In this document: piece by piece, positions 27,906 through 36,724 of the stretch | Position numbering within the stretch: position 1 is the first letter of the stretch | Layout of the letters: every line of letters begins with the position of its first letter | Source of the DNA: Methylobacter sp. | Lineage (GTDB): Bacteria; Pseudomonadota; Gammaproteobacteria; Methylococcales; Methylomonadaceae | Assembly: GCA_028716975.1 (NCBI GenBank) | Contig: JAQUOU010000001.1 | Coordinates: 124,001-188,000, forward strand | Direction: 5' to 3' | Length of the DNA: 64,000 nt | Position numbers and translations under genes: made by a program | Notes under the pieces: model-generated | The model's input: only the letters and a program-made list of their open reading frames with translations | What the model was told of the DNA's origin: nothing | Database searches by the model: none

Positions 27906-28297
27906 CTAACGACTTCCCCTCATTAGGGCTTGCTGTTATTGGCTTTATTAATACTGGGTACAGACCTCCACAGTAAACTCGACCTCTCGTAGGTAGTTGT
28001 ACGCATTGACTCCTACTCCTCTGTTTGTTATATGTCAACACGGCCCAGATAACCGGGTGCGATTAAAAGTGCGGTTAATCCACTACACATACACATAGTT
28101 CTACGTCCATTTCATGTAGGATGGCAGGTTAAGCCTGTGCCGGAGCTTAACCGCACTTTTAATCGCACCCCGGATAACTGATTGAGTGGCTTTTCTAGCC
28201 TACCGAGTCAGCTTGCCTAGTCAATAGGAGTTTAATGGATTGATTTTTTTGCCTCACCGAAAGGAATTTTATTAATCAACAACTAAGGAGAACACAC
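27906..28297. other. Intergenic region between the RND pump and the PEP-CTERM gene
   Basis: About 390 bases. The main structure is the long inverted repeat at 28053-28173. The rest is AT-rich and should contain the promoter of the PEP-CTERM gene, whose ATG follows AAGGAG. Confidence 0.5.
28053..28173. repeat. Long inverted repeat with 26-bp arms
   Basis: The sequence starting CCGGGTGCGATTAAAAGTGC at 28053-28078 is repeated in inverted orientation at 28147-28173, with one extra C. The arms flank about 68 bases containing a smaller hairpin. It could act as a bidirectional terminator after the pump operon, or be a small mobile palindromic element. There is no U-tract directly after the stem. 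Confidence 0.7.
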
Positions 28298-29107
28298 ATG
28301 AATTATTTTTCGAAACGGGTTAAACCGCCTTATTTCAAGGCTGGATTGTTGTCTTTTCTGATGCTGCTTCTGTGCGGCGCGCAACCCGCCGGGGCGGCGT
28401 TGATTTCCGCAAGCGCGTCTATCGACTGGAGCACTTTTAAAATTACCGCAATTGATGTCGGGAATGGCTTGCCCACGTTGAAGTGGAATAGCCAGAATGA
28501 TAATAGCCAAGCCAGTATAGGCTACTATAGCAGTACTTATGAGAATGCCTCAAATTGGAGCGCCGGAACTTCAGCTACTGAAAGCGGCTCCACCTCTACC
28601 TTTAACAAATCGGCTTCCGCCTCTACATCGGTTAATCAAATAAAAGCTGACGCCTCAGTCAGCGGTTCTTTGGTAAACCAATATTCATCACCTTACAGTA
28701 CTACTTATCGCTCAGGCAATTTTACTGTAGAGGGCGACGGACTTTTGCTTTTTCAGGCAAACTATAGTCTGGCCGGAGATATCGGCACAGCTGCGAGCGG
28801 CACTGCAAGCAGTAACGTGAATTTCAATTTAAACGCCTTTAGTAATGGGGGCAACGGCAATGGCTCGGCTAGCCAGACTTTTAATCATTATATTTATAAT
28901 GGGTCTTTTGCAGAAAACGGCATTTTGGCTACGGCCTTGGTCTTTAAGGATGGTTGGAGCGGTAGTTTTTCGGCCAGTGCAAACGCCTCTGTCACTAGTT
29001 ACGGAGTGAGTTCCGTACCTTTACCCGCCGCCTTCTGGCTATTTGGCAGCGCACTGGCCGGAGTTGGCGCGCTTCGGCGTTCAAATATCGGCCGGCTGGC
29101 AACCTGA
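28298..29107 (+). CDS. PEP-CTERM (VPLPA-type) secreted protein
   Basis: 269-residue exported protein. A signal peptide (about 1-34, ending AQPAGAA) is followed by a Ser/Thr/Asn/Gly-rich, low-cysteine body. From residue 240 it has the sorting tail VPLPAAFWLFGSALAG, a hydrophobic segment, and basic RR. This is the VPxPA variant of the PEP-CTERM signal, recognised by an exosortase that anchors proteins at the surface or in exopolysaccharide; no exosortase is in the window. The body matches no domain I know. Its stop codon lies inside the left end of a repeat element, so the last residues may have been set by that insertion. Confidence 0.85.
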   Translation: MNYFSKRVKPPYFKAGLLSFLMLLLCGAQPAGAALISASASIDWSTFKITAIDVGNGLPTLKWNSQNDNSQASIGYYSSTYENASNWSAGTSATESGSTSTFNKSASASTSVNQIKADASVSGSLVNQYSSPYSTTYRSGNFTVEGDGLLLFQANYSLAGDIGTAASGTASSNVNFNLNAFSNGGNGNGSASQTFNHYIYNGSFAENGILATALVFKDGWSGSFSASANASVTSYGVSSVPLPAAFWLFGSALAGVGALRRSNIGRLAT

Positions 29108-29245
29108 TTAGCAAGAATTATCTGCTAAACGAAAACAGCGTCATACCGGCAGGGAGTGCCGGTATCCAGAGCACAGGGATGTGAGTTACGCAAGCCATCC
29201 TTGGCTGCTGGGTTCCTGGCACTTGCCGGAACGACGGAAGAAAGT
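29103..29245. repeat. Family B MITE-like element, right end degraded
   Basis: The left terminal repeat CCTGATTAGCAAGAAT (29103-29118) and interior palindromes such as CCGGCAGGGAGTGCCGG match the copies at 34697, 35830 and 59714. The right terminal repeat (TCTTGCTAATCAGG) is not present, so the boundary at about 29245 is where similarity fades. The left end overlaps the PEP-CTERM stop codon. Confidence 0.7.
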
Positions 29246-29292
29246 AGGTCGGGCAAGACTTATCTAAAAATGCATGCTATCTGGAAATAACT

Positions 29293-30336
29293 TTACAGGT
29301 AAACAACTTTTGGCTTGCCTTCAGCTTCAACCAGTTCACCTAGTGGGAAAACGGTTTCACCGAGGGAATGCAAGATCTCAAGAGCAGCACTTTCATCTTC
29401 AGCCGCTACGCAGACGATCATGCCGATGCCGCAATTAAACGTGATTAGCATATCCGCCAGCGATACATTGCCTTGTCTTTGCAGCCATTTAAAAATTTCC
29501 GGAAATGCCCAGCTTGACAGATCAATATGGGCGCTTATTCCTGCGGGAAGCACCCGGGGCAGGTTTTCGGTGATGCCGCCGCCGGTGATATGAGCAAGGG
29601 CATGTACCGGCACTTTGTCCAGCAATGATAACAGCGATTTAACATAAATCCTGGTGGGTTCCAGCAAGGCCAGGCCTAAAGAGTAATCGTTGAACGGATC
29701 TGTCAGCGCCGAACCACTGCGGGCGAGAATTTTCCGGATTAATGAATAGCCGTTCGAATGCGGGCCGGAGGAGGCAAGGCCAATCAATTTGTCGCCGGCT
29801 TTAACCTTGCTGCCGTCCAACACTTTGCTTTTTTCCACAATACCGACACAAAAACCGGCCAGGTCATACTCGCCGTCAGCATACATGCCCGGCATTTCCG
29901 CCGTCTCGCCGCCCACCAGCGCTGCGCCCGCCAATTCACAGCCTTTGCCTATGCCCGCAATGACAGACGTTGCGGTATTGACATCCAGCTTTCCGGTGGC
30001 GAAATAATCAAGAAAAAATAACGGCTCTGCACCTTGCACGATAATGTCATTGACGCACATGGCAACCAGATCAATGCCTATCGTGTTGTGAATGTTTAAC
30101 TCAACAGCCAGTTTTAATTTGGTGCCCACGCCATCCGTTCCTGAAACCAGAACCGGGTTTTGATAACGCTCCCAAGGCAGTTCAAACAATGAGCCGAATC
30201 CGCCCAGACCCGCCATAACGCCGGCAGTTCGTGTTTTGGCGGCGATAGGCTTGATGCGTTCGACGAGTTCGTTGCCGGCTTCAATATCAACGCCGGCGCT
30301 TTTATAATTCAAGCTTTCCTGATTATGTTCGCTCAA
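29293..30336 (-). CDS. purM: Phosphoribosylformylglycinamidine cyclo-ligase
   Basis: AIR synthetase, fifth step of purine synthesis: ATP-dependent ring closure of FGAM in the cytoplasm. The 347 residues have the family N-terminus [20 protein letters not shown], the ATP-binding [12 protein letters not shown], and [13 protein letters not shown]. The length is normal. It is divergent from the DUF2066 gene, an arrangement common in gammaproteobacteria. Confidence 0.97.
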   Translation of the reverse strand: MSEHNQESLNYKSAGVDIEAGNELVERIKPIAAKTRTAGVMAGLGGFGSLFELPWERYQNPVLVSGTDGVGTKLKLAVELNIHNTIGIDLVAMCVNDIIVQGAEPLFFLDYFATGKLDVNTATSVIAGIGKGCELAGAALVGGETAEMPGMYADGEYDLAGFCVGIVEKSKVLDGSKVKAGDKLIGLASSGPHSNGYSLIRKILARSGSALTDPFNDYSLGLALLEPTRIYVKSLLSLLDKVPVHALAHITGGGITENLPRVLPAGISAHIDLSSWAFPEIFKWLQRQGNVSLADMLITFNCGIGMIVCVAAEDESAALEILHSLGETVFPLGELVEAEGKPKVVYL

Positions 30337-30411
30337 GGGCTGTTCTCTTGCTAAAGATAAGTTTTAAACAGCCGATATTGTACAAGACATCACCGGTTTT
30401 AGTGAAAGGAT

Positions 30412-31479
30412 ATGAATGTGCTTTTTAGAGCGTTGATTATAGGGGCATTATTTTTCTGTCAACAGGGTTTTGCCGCTGAAGTTCAGGGTTTATATGAAAC
30501 GGAAGTCATCGCCAAAAGCGAATCCGCAGGCGATAGGGATATTGCAATAAAAGAAGCATTGACTATCGTGCTGAGCCGGATTCTGGCCGGTGGAACTATT
30601 TTGCATGATTTTGCAGTTCAGGCTGCCTTGGCTGATGCTGCGCATTATGTAAGGCAGTACCAGTATTCCCTGAGAGAGAGCGGTTCTGACGCAAACAGCA
30701 GCGCCCGAGCCATGCGCGTGTTGTTTGATGAACCCTCGCTGTTGAAGCTGGTAAAAACCGGCAGGCTTCACATATGGGGCGAGACCAGACCGGAAACCTT
30801 GCTCTGGCTGGTTGTTGAAGAAAATGGGCAGCGGAGTTTTTTTAAAGCTGACATGATGCCTGAACTGGACAGCGCTTTACACCGAATGTCCCGGCAAACA
30901 GGCCTGCCGCTGTTGTTCCCGTTGCTGGATTTGGACGAGCAACGGGAAGTATCGGTAAGCGATGTTTTAAGCGCTTATCCGCATTCTTTGCTGGCGGTTT
31001 CCGAACGCTACGGCGTTGTCTCAATTTTGGCGGGCAGGGTGGTTAAAATGCAAGGGTGCTGGAAAGCGGATTGGGCATTTTATTTTGACGAAACTATCGA
31101 GCAATGGCTTAAGCCTTGCGCTACCTTGAATGAGGTGATTTTAACAGGTCTGCAGGGAGTCTATGACCGGTTATCGAAGTACTACGCCGTTAAGCCTTAT
31201 ACGCTTGATCCTGACTCGGTGACACTTAAGGTATCAGGAATCAGAAATATGGATGATGCAAGCAGGGTTACCGGTTATCTGAAATCATTAACGATGGTCA
31301 AATCAGCAATCTGGATGGGTGAAGAAGCCGGGCTTACTTTTTATAAGGTGAATTTTGCGGGTAAGCAGGGCGCTTTTGAGGAGGCGGTAGGCATTGGCCG
31401 GGTTTTGAATCCGCAAGGCGAGAGCAATACCTGGAACAACGAGCTTAACTATCAGTTGCTGCCGCAGCGATTTAATTAA
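30412..31479 (+). CDS. DUF2066 domain exported protein
   Basis: 355-residue protein with a signal peptide (about 1-21, ending QQGFA) and the DUF2066 fold, a family of unknown function that sits beside purM in many gammaproteobacteria. The conserved start of the mature region (VQGLYETEVIAKSESAGDRD) and the LWLVVEENGQR strand are visible. Probably periplasmic. It has AAAGGAT just upstream and stands alone after a 75-base divergent promoter. Confidence 0.85.
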   Translation: MNVLFRALIIGALFFCQQGFAAEVQGLYETEVIAKSESAGDRDIAIKEALTIVLSRILAGGTILHDFAVQAALADAAHYVRQYQYSLRESGSDANSSARAMRVLFDEPSLLKLVKTGRLHIWGETRPETLLWLVVEENGQRSFFKADMMPELDSALHRMSRQTGLPLLFPLLDLDEQREVSVSDVLSAYPHSLLAVSERYGVVSILAGRVVKMQGCWKADWAFYFDETIEQWLKPCATLNEVILTGLQGVYDRLSKYYAVKPYTLDPDSVTLKVSGIRNMDDASRVTGYLKSLTMVKSAIWMGEEAGLTFYKVNFAGKQGAFEEAVGIGRVLNPQGESNTWNNELNYQLLPQRFN

Positions 31480-31600
31480 GGCAACGTATTAAATACAGGG
31501 ATAAGTTGAAATTCATATAAAAAAAAATTAAAGTGCAGCGGAGTTAATCTTAATAATTAAAAATAAAAGATAACTTCAAAGTCTTAATTGAGGAAGTAAT

Positions 31601-32002
31601 ATGAAAATAATAACAATGATTAAATCGGCCGTAATTATTGCTGTGGTTGTATTTAATGGCGCTGCCGTTGCCTATAGCCCTGAGATGAAGGAACAGGATT
31701 GCAAAAAACCACGCTTCATGGAGTTTGACCTTCCCGAGTATAAAGCGCCTGAGAATACTGAAGTTAAGCCGGAATCAGAATTTTCTTTTATGGTATCGTC
31801 CTGGGCCGATCCAGCGACCATCAAATTGACCGCCAAAAAGCAAAAGCTTGATTATACCGTCGAAACGAATAGTAGTTTTCACTTGGTCAAAGCAAAATTA
31901 CCTGCCGGCTTGAATGGGCAATATGTCAGAATCGACGTAAGCGCCAAGGCGGTTTTGGGCTGCGATGAACAGGGGGGCTGGCTGGTTAAAGTAGCCAAAT
32001 AA
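31601..32002 (+). CDS. Small secreted protein of unknown function
   Basis: 133 residues with a clear signal peptide (about 1-24, cut after AAVA). The mature part has two cysteines (CKKPRF near the start, LGCDEQ near the end) that could form a disulfide, and beta-rich text resembling a small immunoglobulin-like domain (PESEFSFMVSSWADPATIKL). I do not recognise a named family. A GAGGAAG ribosome site precedes the ATG. Likely periplasmic. Confidence 0.6.
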   Translation: MKIITMIKSAVIIAVVVFNGAAVAYSPEMKEQDCKKPRFMEFDLPEYKAPENTEVKPESEFSFMVSSWADPATIKLTAKKQKLDYTVETNSSFHLVKAKLPAGLNGQYVRIDVSAKAVLGCDEQGGWLVKVAK

Positions 32003-32367
32003 TTAAATTATCCTGCAGGAGCAGCAATCTTCATTATCTATTTTTACAAGAAAATTTAAGGCTAAAAATCCTGCATTAGACCTTCTTTTATTTATTTTCC
32101 TCTATTATTATCAGAATAATAGGGCCGTATATTGGGGAGAGTTGAACCCCAACCGTTGTAACCTTGAGACAAATGTTGAGCCACCTTACCTAATGCCCTC
32201 TATCGGATAAGCGAATATAGGGCATTAGATTAGTTTGTTGAACAGTTTCATTGGTTTTTCTTTCGACTTTCCAGTCTTGCTTGGGTTACCGGACTGAGCG
32301 CATGCCCTGTAGATCAGTATTTTTACTCCATTTCAAAAATTGAAAAATAATTTACCGAGAGAAGGCG
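32003..32367. other. Intergenic region with degenerate repeats
   Basis: About 365 bases. 32132-32190 resembles the dispersed repeat with TTGGGG...AACCCCAAC arms found again at 34533 and 35546. CTAATGCCCT (32190-32199) pairs with AGGGCATTAG (32219-32228) in a hairpin. The last 100 bases should hold the promoter of the PAS-MCP pair. No gene. Confidence 0.5.
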
Positions 32368-32898
32368 ATGAAAAGAAAAGATATTACCCCGACAAGTCAT
32401 GAACGAGTGATGCGGGAACAGGATTTCATCGTTTCCAAGACTGACCTGAAGGGACTGATTACCTATGGAAACGAAATTTTTATCGAGTTTTCGGGATACG
32501 AGGAGCACGAGCTTCTGGGAAGTCAGCACAACATTATTCGCCATCCTGATATGCCGCGAGCAGTGTTCAAGTTGTTATGGGATTATTTAGCCGAAGATAA
32601 GGAAATCTTTGCCTTCGTTAAAAACATGTCAAAAGATGGCGGCTTTTATTGGGTATTTACTCATGTCGCTCCCATGAAAGATAAAAATAAACAAAAGATT
32701 GGCTATACTTCGGTGCGTCGCATGCCTAATCCCAAGGCTATCCCGATTGTGACGGATGTTTATCGCGCGATGGTGCAAGAAGAGCAGCGTGCCGGCGCCA
32801 AGCATGCAATGGAGGCTTCCGGGAAACTATTAGCCAATATATTAAAAGATAAAGGCGTTACTTATGAAGGGCTTATCAATGCACTACAGTCGCTTTAA
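32368..32898 (+). CDS. PAS domain redox/energy sensor (Aer-like N-terminus)
   Basis: 176-residue soluble protein with a single PAS domain (about 18-125). KTDLKGLITYGNEIFIEFSG, HNIIRHPDMPRAVFKLLW and DGGFYWVFTHVAP match the Aer/AerP type that binds flavin and senses redox state. It has no transducer domain of its own. The next gene, an MCP, overlaps its last 20 bases, so the pair looks like a split Aer receptor in which the PAS protein signals to the MCP. Confidence 0.9.
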   Translation: MKRKDITPTSHERVMREQDFIVSKTDLKGLITYGNEIFIEFSGYEEHELLGSQHNIIRHPDMPRAVFKLLWDYLAEDKEIFAFVKNMSKDGGFYWVFTHVAPMKDKNKQKIGYTSVRRMPNPKAIPIVTDVYRAMVQEEQRAGAKHAMEASGKLLANILKDKGVTYEGLINALQSL

Positions 32899-34525
32899 TA
32901 TTGATGAAAAAGTTGCATTGGCTGTTGTTGCTGTTGCGTGGACAGGATCGTTGACTTACGGATGGATGCCTGTTCTGAGCGGAGCCGGCCAAGGGATAAT
33001 CATGCCGTCTTTTTTAACGGTTGGAGCCGTGTTCTCATGTTACTTATGGCGGGTTTCAAAATCACGCGACCAGCGACTGCTGGCGGATATGCTCAGTGCA
33101 AGTCAGGAGTGGAGACAAGGATCTGTAGATGTAAGGGTTACTCATATTGGCGGAAAAGAGCGAACGCTTCAGAAACTTGCCTGGATGCTGAATGATTTGA
33201 TGGATCAGGTGGAAACTGCACAGATAGATATGTACTATTCTCTGGCGTATGTCATTTATGGCGATTTTTCTCGACGCAGCCGCCCGGAAGGATTGCATGG
33301 CGGATTCTCACTTTCGCTGAAACAACTCAATGCAGTTACAAAAACGCTAGCCGCTACGACGACTGCCATCACTGATCTTATGAGAGCCATGGCTGAAGGT
33401 GACTTTAGCAAAAGAGTTGAGGTCGATATCGAAGGTGAATACAGGCTAGCTGTTGACCATGCCATGGCGTCCATGCAGACAATTCAAACCATGCTGGGCG
33501 ATGTGGGTAAGGTGATGGACGATGTTGCTCAAGGCGATATCTCTCAGCGCGTTAAAGCTGAAGGGCGCGGCGACCTCGCTAAACTAAAAAATAATATCAA
33601 CATTTCTCTCGATGCGCTTGATAGTCTGAATGACATAGCGCGTATCGCCAACGCACTGTCCAAAGGCGACCTGACTCAAAACGTTGAACAAAACTATCCC
33701 GGTACTTTTGGCGAAGTCATCGCCGGTATGAATGGCACCGTGGAAAACCTCAAAGGCCTGATAGAAAATATCAAGGACTCCAGCGACACCATCAGTTCTG
33801 CGGCTAAGGAAATTGCAGCGGGTAACCATGACTTGTCGCATCGTACGGAAGAACAGGCTGCCAGCCTGGAACAAACTGCTGCCAGCATGGAAGAACTGAC
33901 CTCTACCGTGCAAGCCAATACCGAAAACGCCAGACATGCCAACCAGCTTGCCGTCGGCGCATCCAGCATCGCGGGCAAGGGCGTCGCAGTGGTTGATCAG
34001 GTCACCACCACGATGGATGGCATCAACGAAGCTTTTCACAAAATTGTAGATATTATCTCGGTTATTGACGGCATTGCCTTCCAGACCAATATACTCGCGC
34101 TTAACGCCGCTGTAGAAGCGGCTCGTGCCGGAGAACAAGGCCGGGGTTTTGCTGTAGTGGCCAGTGAAGTGCGTAACCTCGCACAGCGAGCCGCTGTCGC
34201 TGCAGCGGAGATTAAAAGCCTGATTGGCGATTCGGTAGAAAAGGTTGAGGACGGTACCAAACTTGTCGACCAAGCCGGAAAAACCATGGGAGAAATTGTA
34301 AATGCCATCTGCAGCGTTTCTGTCATCATGTCCGAGATTAGCGCTGCCTCAGTTGAACAAACATCCGGTATTGAACAGGTTAATCAGGCCATCAACCAAA
34401 TGGACACTGTGACTCAGCAAAATGCTGCCCTGGTAGAGCAAGCCGCAGCCGCAGCGGAATCTCTGGAAGATCAAACTCAGCACCTGTCGGATATTGTAGG
34501 CAACTTTAAATTGCACGGTAACTGA
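32879..34525 (+). CDS. Methyl-accepting chemotaxis protein (poly-HAMP)
   Basis: About 548 residues. Two N-terminal hydrophobic segments (about 8-55) with almost no periplasmic domain are followed by tandem HAMP-like modules (each marked by DFSKRVE, DISQRVK and DLTQNVE) and a long signalling coiled coil. Its tip carries EAARAGEQGRGFAVVASEVR, which contacts CheA and CheW. No CheR-docking pentapeptide ends the protein. I start at 32879, where AAGGG is properly spaced, rather than at 32864. It overlaps the PAS gene and probably uses it as sensor. No other che genes are nearby. Confidence 0.93.
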   Translation: MHYSRFNIDEKVALAVVAVAWTGSLTYGWMPVLSGAGQGIIMPSFLTVGAVFSCYLWRVSKSRDQRLLADMLSASQEWRQGSVDVRVTHIGGKERTLQKLAWMLNDLMDQVETAQIDMYYSLAYVIYGDFSRRSRPEGLHGGFSLSLKQLNAVTKTLAATTTAITDLMRAMAEGDFSKRVEVDIEGEYRLAVDHAMASMQTIQTMLGDVGKVMDDVAQGDISQRVKAEGRGDLAKLKNNINISLDALDSLNDIARIANALSKGDLTQNVEQNYPGTFGEVIAGMNGTVENLKGLIENIKDSSDTISSAAKEIAAGNHDLSHRTEEQAASLEQTAASMEELTSTVQANTENARHANQLAVGASSIAGKGVAVVDQVTTTMDGINEAFHKIVDIISVIDGIAFQTNILALNAAVEAARAGEQGRGFAVVASEVRNLAQRAAVAAAEIKSLIGDSVEKVEDGTKLVDQAGKTMGEIVNAICSVSVIMSEISAASVEQTSGIEQVNQAINQMDTVTQQNAALVEQAAAAAESLEDQTQHLSDIVGNFKLHGN

Positions 34526-35041
34526 CTTAAGGCGGTAGGTTGGTCTGAATATAACGAAGCCCAACAATTGGGACTGGAATTCGGAACGGAGCGTCAATAC
34601 GCTTGCGGGCAAAGCAAGGAGAATACTTTTTGCAATGGCTGCTCCAAAAGCCTGTTATTTGTACGGGGAGTTTGGGAAATAAACAATGAAATTGTCTTGA
34701 TTAGCAAGGAACTATAGCTAACCCAAAAACCGTCGTTCCGGCAAGGAGTGCCGGAATCCAGAAGCCAGGGATGGCTTACGTAGCTCACCTCCATGTAGCC
34801 TGGATTGCTCACCGCGTCCCTACGATGGGGGCTTAGCCCTGCGCGACGACGCACATCCCAATTCGCTCCCGGCGAATTAGTTCAGCACTCATTGCCGGTA
34901 TGACGACTTAGTTGAAGCATCTTGCTAATCAGGTAAATTATTGTAAAATAATTTAACAATTCATTATTGCAAAGTGCTATCTCCCTTACTTTTTATCTCC
35001 TGTTTTTAACAACTGTAGCGATCGTCTGCTAGGAGTTAATC
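34526..35041. other. Repeat-filled intergenic region
   Basis: A GGTAGGTTGG-type repeat fragment lies at 34533-34573 and a family B element at 34697-34934. The last 100 bases are AT-rich and lead to the DUF3574 gene, whose ATG at 35042 follows TAGGAGTTAATC. No other gene is supported. Confidence 0.55.
34697..34934. repeat. Family B MITE-like element
   Basis: TTGATTAGCAAGGA (34697) and CTTGCTAATCAGG (34921) are inverted ends. Inside are the family palindromes (GTTCCGGCAAGGAGTGCCGG and its mate) and AATTCGCTCCCGGCGAATT near the right end. No coding potential. Confidence 0.75.
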
Positions 35042-35509
35042 ATGAATCACATGCGTTATATCATAGTCTGTATCTTTTTAGCTACCGGAATAGTCCTGAA
35101 TACCGCATCAGCACGGGATAGCGCCGCTGAACAGATCCGCTCCAGGATTTTCAGCGAAATCCCGTTTTGTAAACATACACTTCACGGCGAAATTTTTCAC
35201 AGAACTGAGTTATTTTTTGGCTTGTCAAGATCAAATGGCCCGGACGTGACGGAAACGGAATTCCAGAATTTTATAGACACCAAAGTCACGCCTCGCTTCC
35301 CTGATGGGTTGACGTTGGTAAGCGCTTTAGGGCAATTCAAGGACTCGACCGGGGCCATCATTCAGGAAGGGTCGAAGCTCCTGATATTACTCTATCCTTT
35401 CAGCAAGGAAAGCAACCGGGACGTTGAGCAGATCCGCGAGGATTATAAGGCTGATTTCCAGCAAGAGTCGGTATTGCGTGTCGATGAACAAACCTGCGTA
35501 TCTTTCTAA
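35042..35509 (+). CDS. DUF3574 domain exported protein
   Basis: 155-residue protein with a signal peptide (about 1-24, ending TASA). The DUF3574 pattern is clear: HRTELFFGLSRSNG, FQNFIDTKVTPRFPDGLTLV, a strand SKLLILLYPF and the closing YKADFQQESVLRVDE. The function of the family is not known; its fold suggests a small ferredoxin-like periplasmic protein. It is bracketed by repeat elements on both sides. Confidence 0.85.
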   Translation: MNHMRYIIVCIFLATGIVLNTASARDSAAEQIRSRIFSEIPFCKHTLHGEIFHRTELFFGLSRSNGPDVTETEFQNFIDTKVTPRFPDGLTLVSALGQFKDSTGAIIQEGSKLLILLYPFSKESNRDVEQIREDYKADFQQESVLRVDEQTCVSF

Positions 35510-35545
35510 TCGGCCTGGGGCGTAATTCATCCATTTCCATAAGGC

Positions 35546-35629
35546 CGTAGGTTGGGGTGAGTGTGCGAACCCCAACAATTGGGACATTAAGATAGATGTT
35601 GGGCTTCATTGCATTCAACCCAACCTATG
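35546..35629. repeat. GTAGGTTGGG-type palindromic repeat
   Basis: GTAGGTTGGGGTGAG...CGAACCCCAACA is followed by TGTTGGGCTTC...TTCAACCCAACCTATG, an imperfect palindrome. Related pieces are at 32132-32190 and 34533-34573. Repeats of this look are common in environmental proteobacteria (from memory). Confidence 0.6.
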
Positions 35630-35652
35630 ACCCTATGCCGCGGCCATAGCAT

Positions 35653-35797
35653 GGTAGGGCGGTTTCGCGCAGCAAACCGCTAATGCCAAACCAAGCAACA
35701 TTTCCAGACATGCCATCCCCACGCATGGAAATGTCGGTATAAAAGTTATCATGGTAGGCTTCGTTTGCGGTGGTTCGCTAAAGCGGAACCACCCTAC
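35653..35797. repeat. Palindromic repeat with GTAGGG(T)CGGTT / GGAACCACCCTAC ends
   Basis: GTAGGGCGGTTTCGCGCAGC at the left and GGTTCGCTAAAGCGGAACCA followed by CCCTAC at the right form nested inverted repeats of about 145 bases. No coding potential. Confidence 0.5.
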
Positions 35798-35829
35798 AAT
35801 TGATCCGCCGTACGGTCGTCAATTACTTA

Positions 35830-36014
35830 CCTGATTAGCAAGAATCTTCAGCTAAACGAAGACAGGGTCATACCGGCAGGGAATGCCGGTATCCAGATTA
35901 CAGGGATGTGAGTTACGCAAGCCTTCCGTGGCTTCTGGATTCCGGCATTCCCTGCCGGAACGACGGAAGAGGCACTGTGTATTACTAATCAGTTGCAGAC
36001 TCTTGCTAATCAGG
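35830..36014. repeat. Family B MITE-like element, 185 bp
   Basis: Left end CCTGATTAGCAAGAATC (35830-35846) and right end TCTTGCTAATCAGG (36001-36014) are inverted repeats. The interior has CCGGCAGGGAATGCCGG and its inverted mate CCGGCATTCCCTGCCGG. It is the most compact complete copy in the window. Confidence 0.8.
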
Positions 36015-36023
36015 GTTACAAAT

Positions 36024-36250
36024 GGAAACCTCTAAAAATTATCTGTTTATGCTTCGACAAGGCTCTCCTGACTTTATCAAAGCCTGTCATGAGTCCTTCG
36101 ACTACGCTCAGGAGAGCCTTGTCGAATGGGGCTCAGCGCGAACGGATAAGTCACTGATTATAATGAACCACCGTTCGTACTGAGCCCTTCGATAAACTCA
36201 GGAGAGCCTTGTCGAAGGAAGCTTGTCGAAGTGCAATTTTTAGAGACTCC
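36024..36250. repeat. Family A palindromic element with internal expansion
   Basis: GGAAACCTCTAAAAATT (36024-36040) and AATTTTTAGAGACTCC (36235-36250) are the inverted ends. Between them the usual CTTCGACAAG arms are expanded by an extra inverted unit built from GGCTCTCCTGA and TCAGGAGAGCC. It lies 9 bases after a family B element and abuts the deaminase gene. Confidence 0.75.
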
Positions 36251-36256
36251 CATCTA

Positions 36257-36724
36257 TCAGTAAGGGATTTTGTTACTGGTCTCTGCCCATGCCTCAAAAG
36301 GCCGCCGGGCGCTTGGAAGATTTAAATGCACCATGGGAATGCTGCGTTCTGATGGGGGGACGCAAATTTCCTCGTAAATAAACTGGTCATCAAAATCGGC
36401 GGCAGCGGCATCAAGGCGATTGCAGGCAAAATAACCCTTTTCAAGCCTGGCCCAGTAAATGGCGCCCAAACACATGGGGCAGGGTTCGCAGCTGGTGTAC
36501 AGTATGCAATCATGCAGTTGAAAATCATTAAGTTTTTTGCAAGCCAGGCGTATAGCCATGATTTCTGCATGAGCTGTAGGATCCATAGAACAGGTGACCT
36601 TGTTGACACCGGCGGCAATCAGCTGGTTATCTTTGACAATAATCGCGCCATAGGGCCCGCCTTGACCGGTTTTGACATTTTCTAAAGCCAGGTCAATCGC
36701 CTGTTGTAAAAATCTCTCGTGCAT
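36257..36724 (-). CDS. Nucleoside deaminase, guanine deaminase-like
   Basis: 155-residue zinc enzyme of the cytidine/deoxycytidylate deaminase superfamily. The zinc site is complete: His52 with proton-shuttling Glu54 in AHAEIMAIR, and Cys82 and Cys85 in PCPMCLGAIYWA. Size and the C-terminal region (DFDDQFIYEEI) resemble the small GuaD guanine deaminases, which turn guanine into xanthine; tRNA adenosine deaminase TadA is less likely. The ATG immediately follows the metA stop codon, so it is the last gene of this operon. Confidence 0.85.
   Translation of the reverse strand: MHERFLQQAIDLALENVKTGQGGPYGAIIVKDNQLIAAGVNKVTCSMDPTAHAEIMAIRLACKKLNDFQLHDCILYTSCEPCPMCLGAIYWARLEKGYFACNRLDAAAADFDDQFIYEEICVPPSERSIPMVHLNLPSARRPFEAWAETSNKIPY

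Larger units (their letters stand above)
35510..36256. other. Repeat cluster without genes
   Basis: About 750 bases made almost wholly of four adjacent repeat units: 35546-35629, 35653-35797, 35830-36014 and 36024-36250. No gene is supported. Confidence 0.6.
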
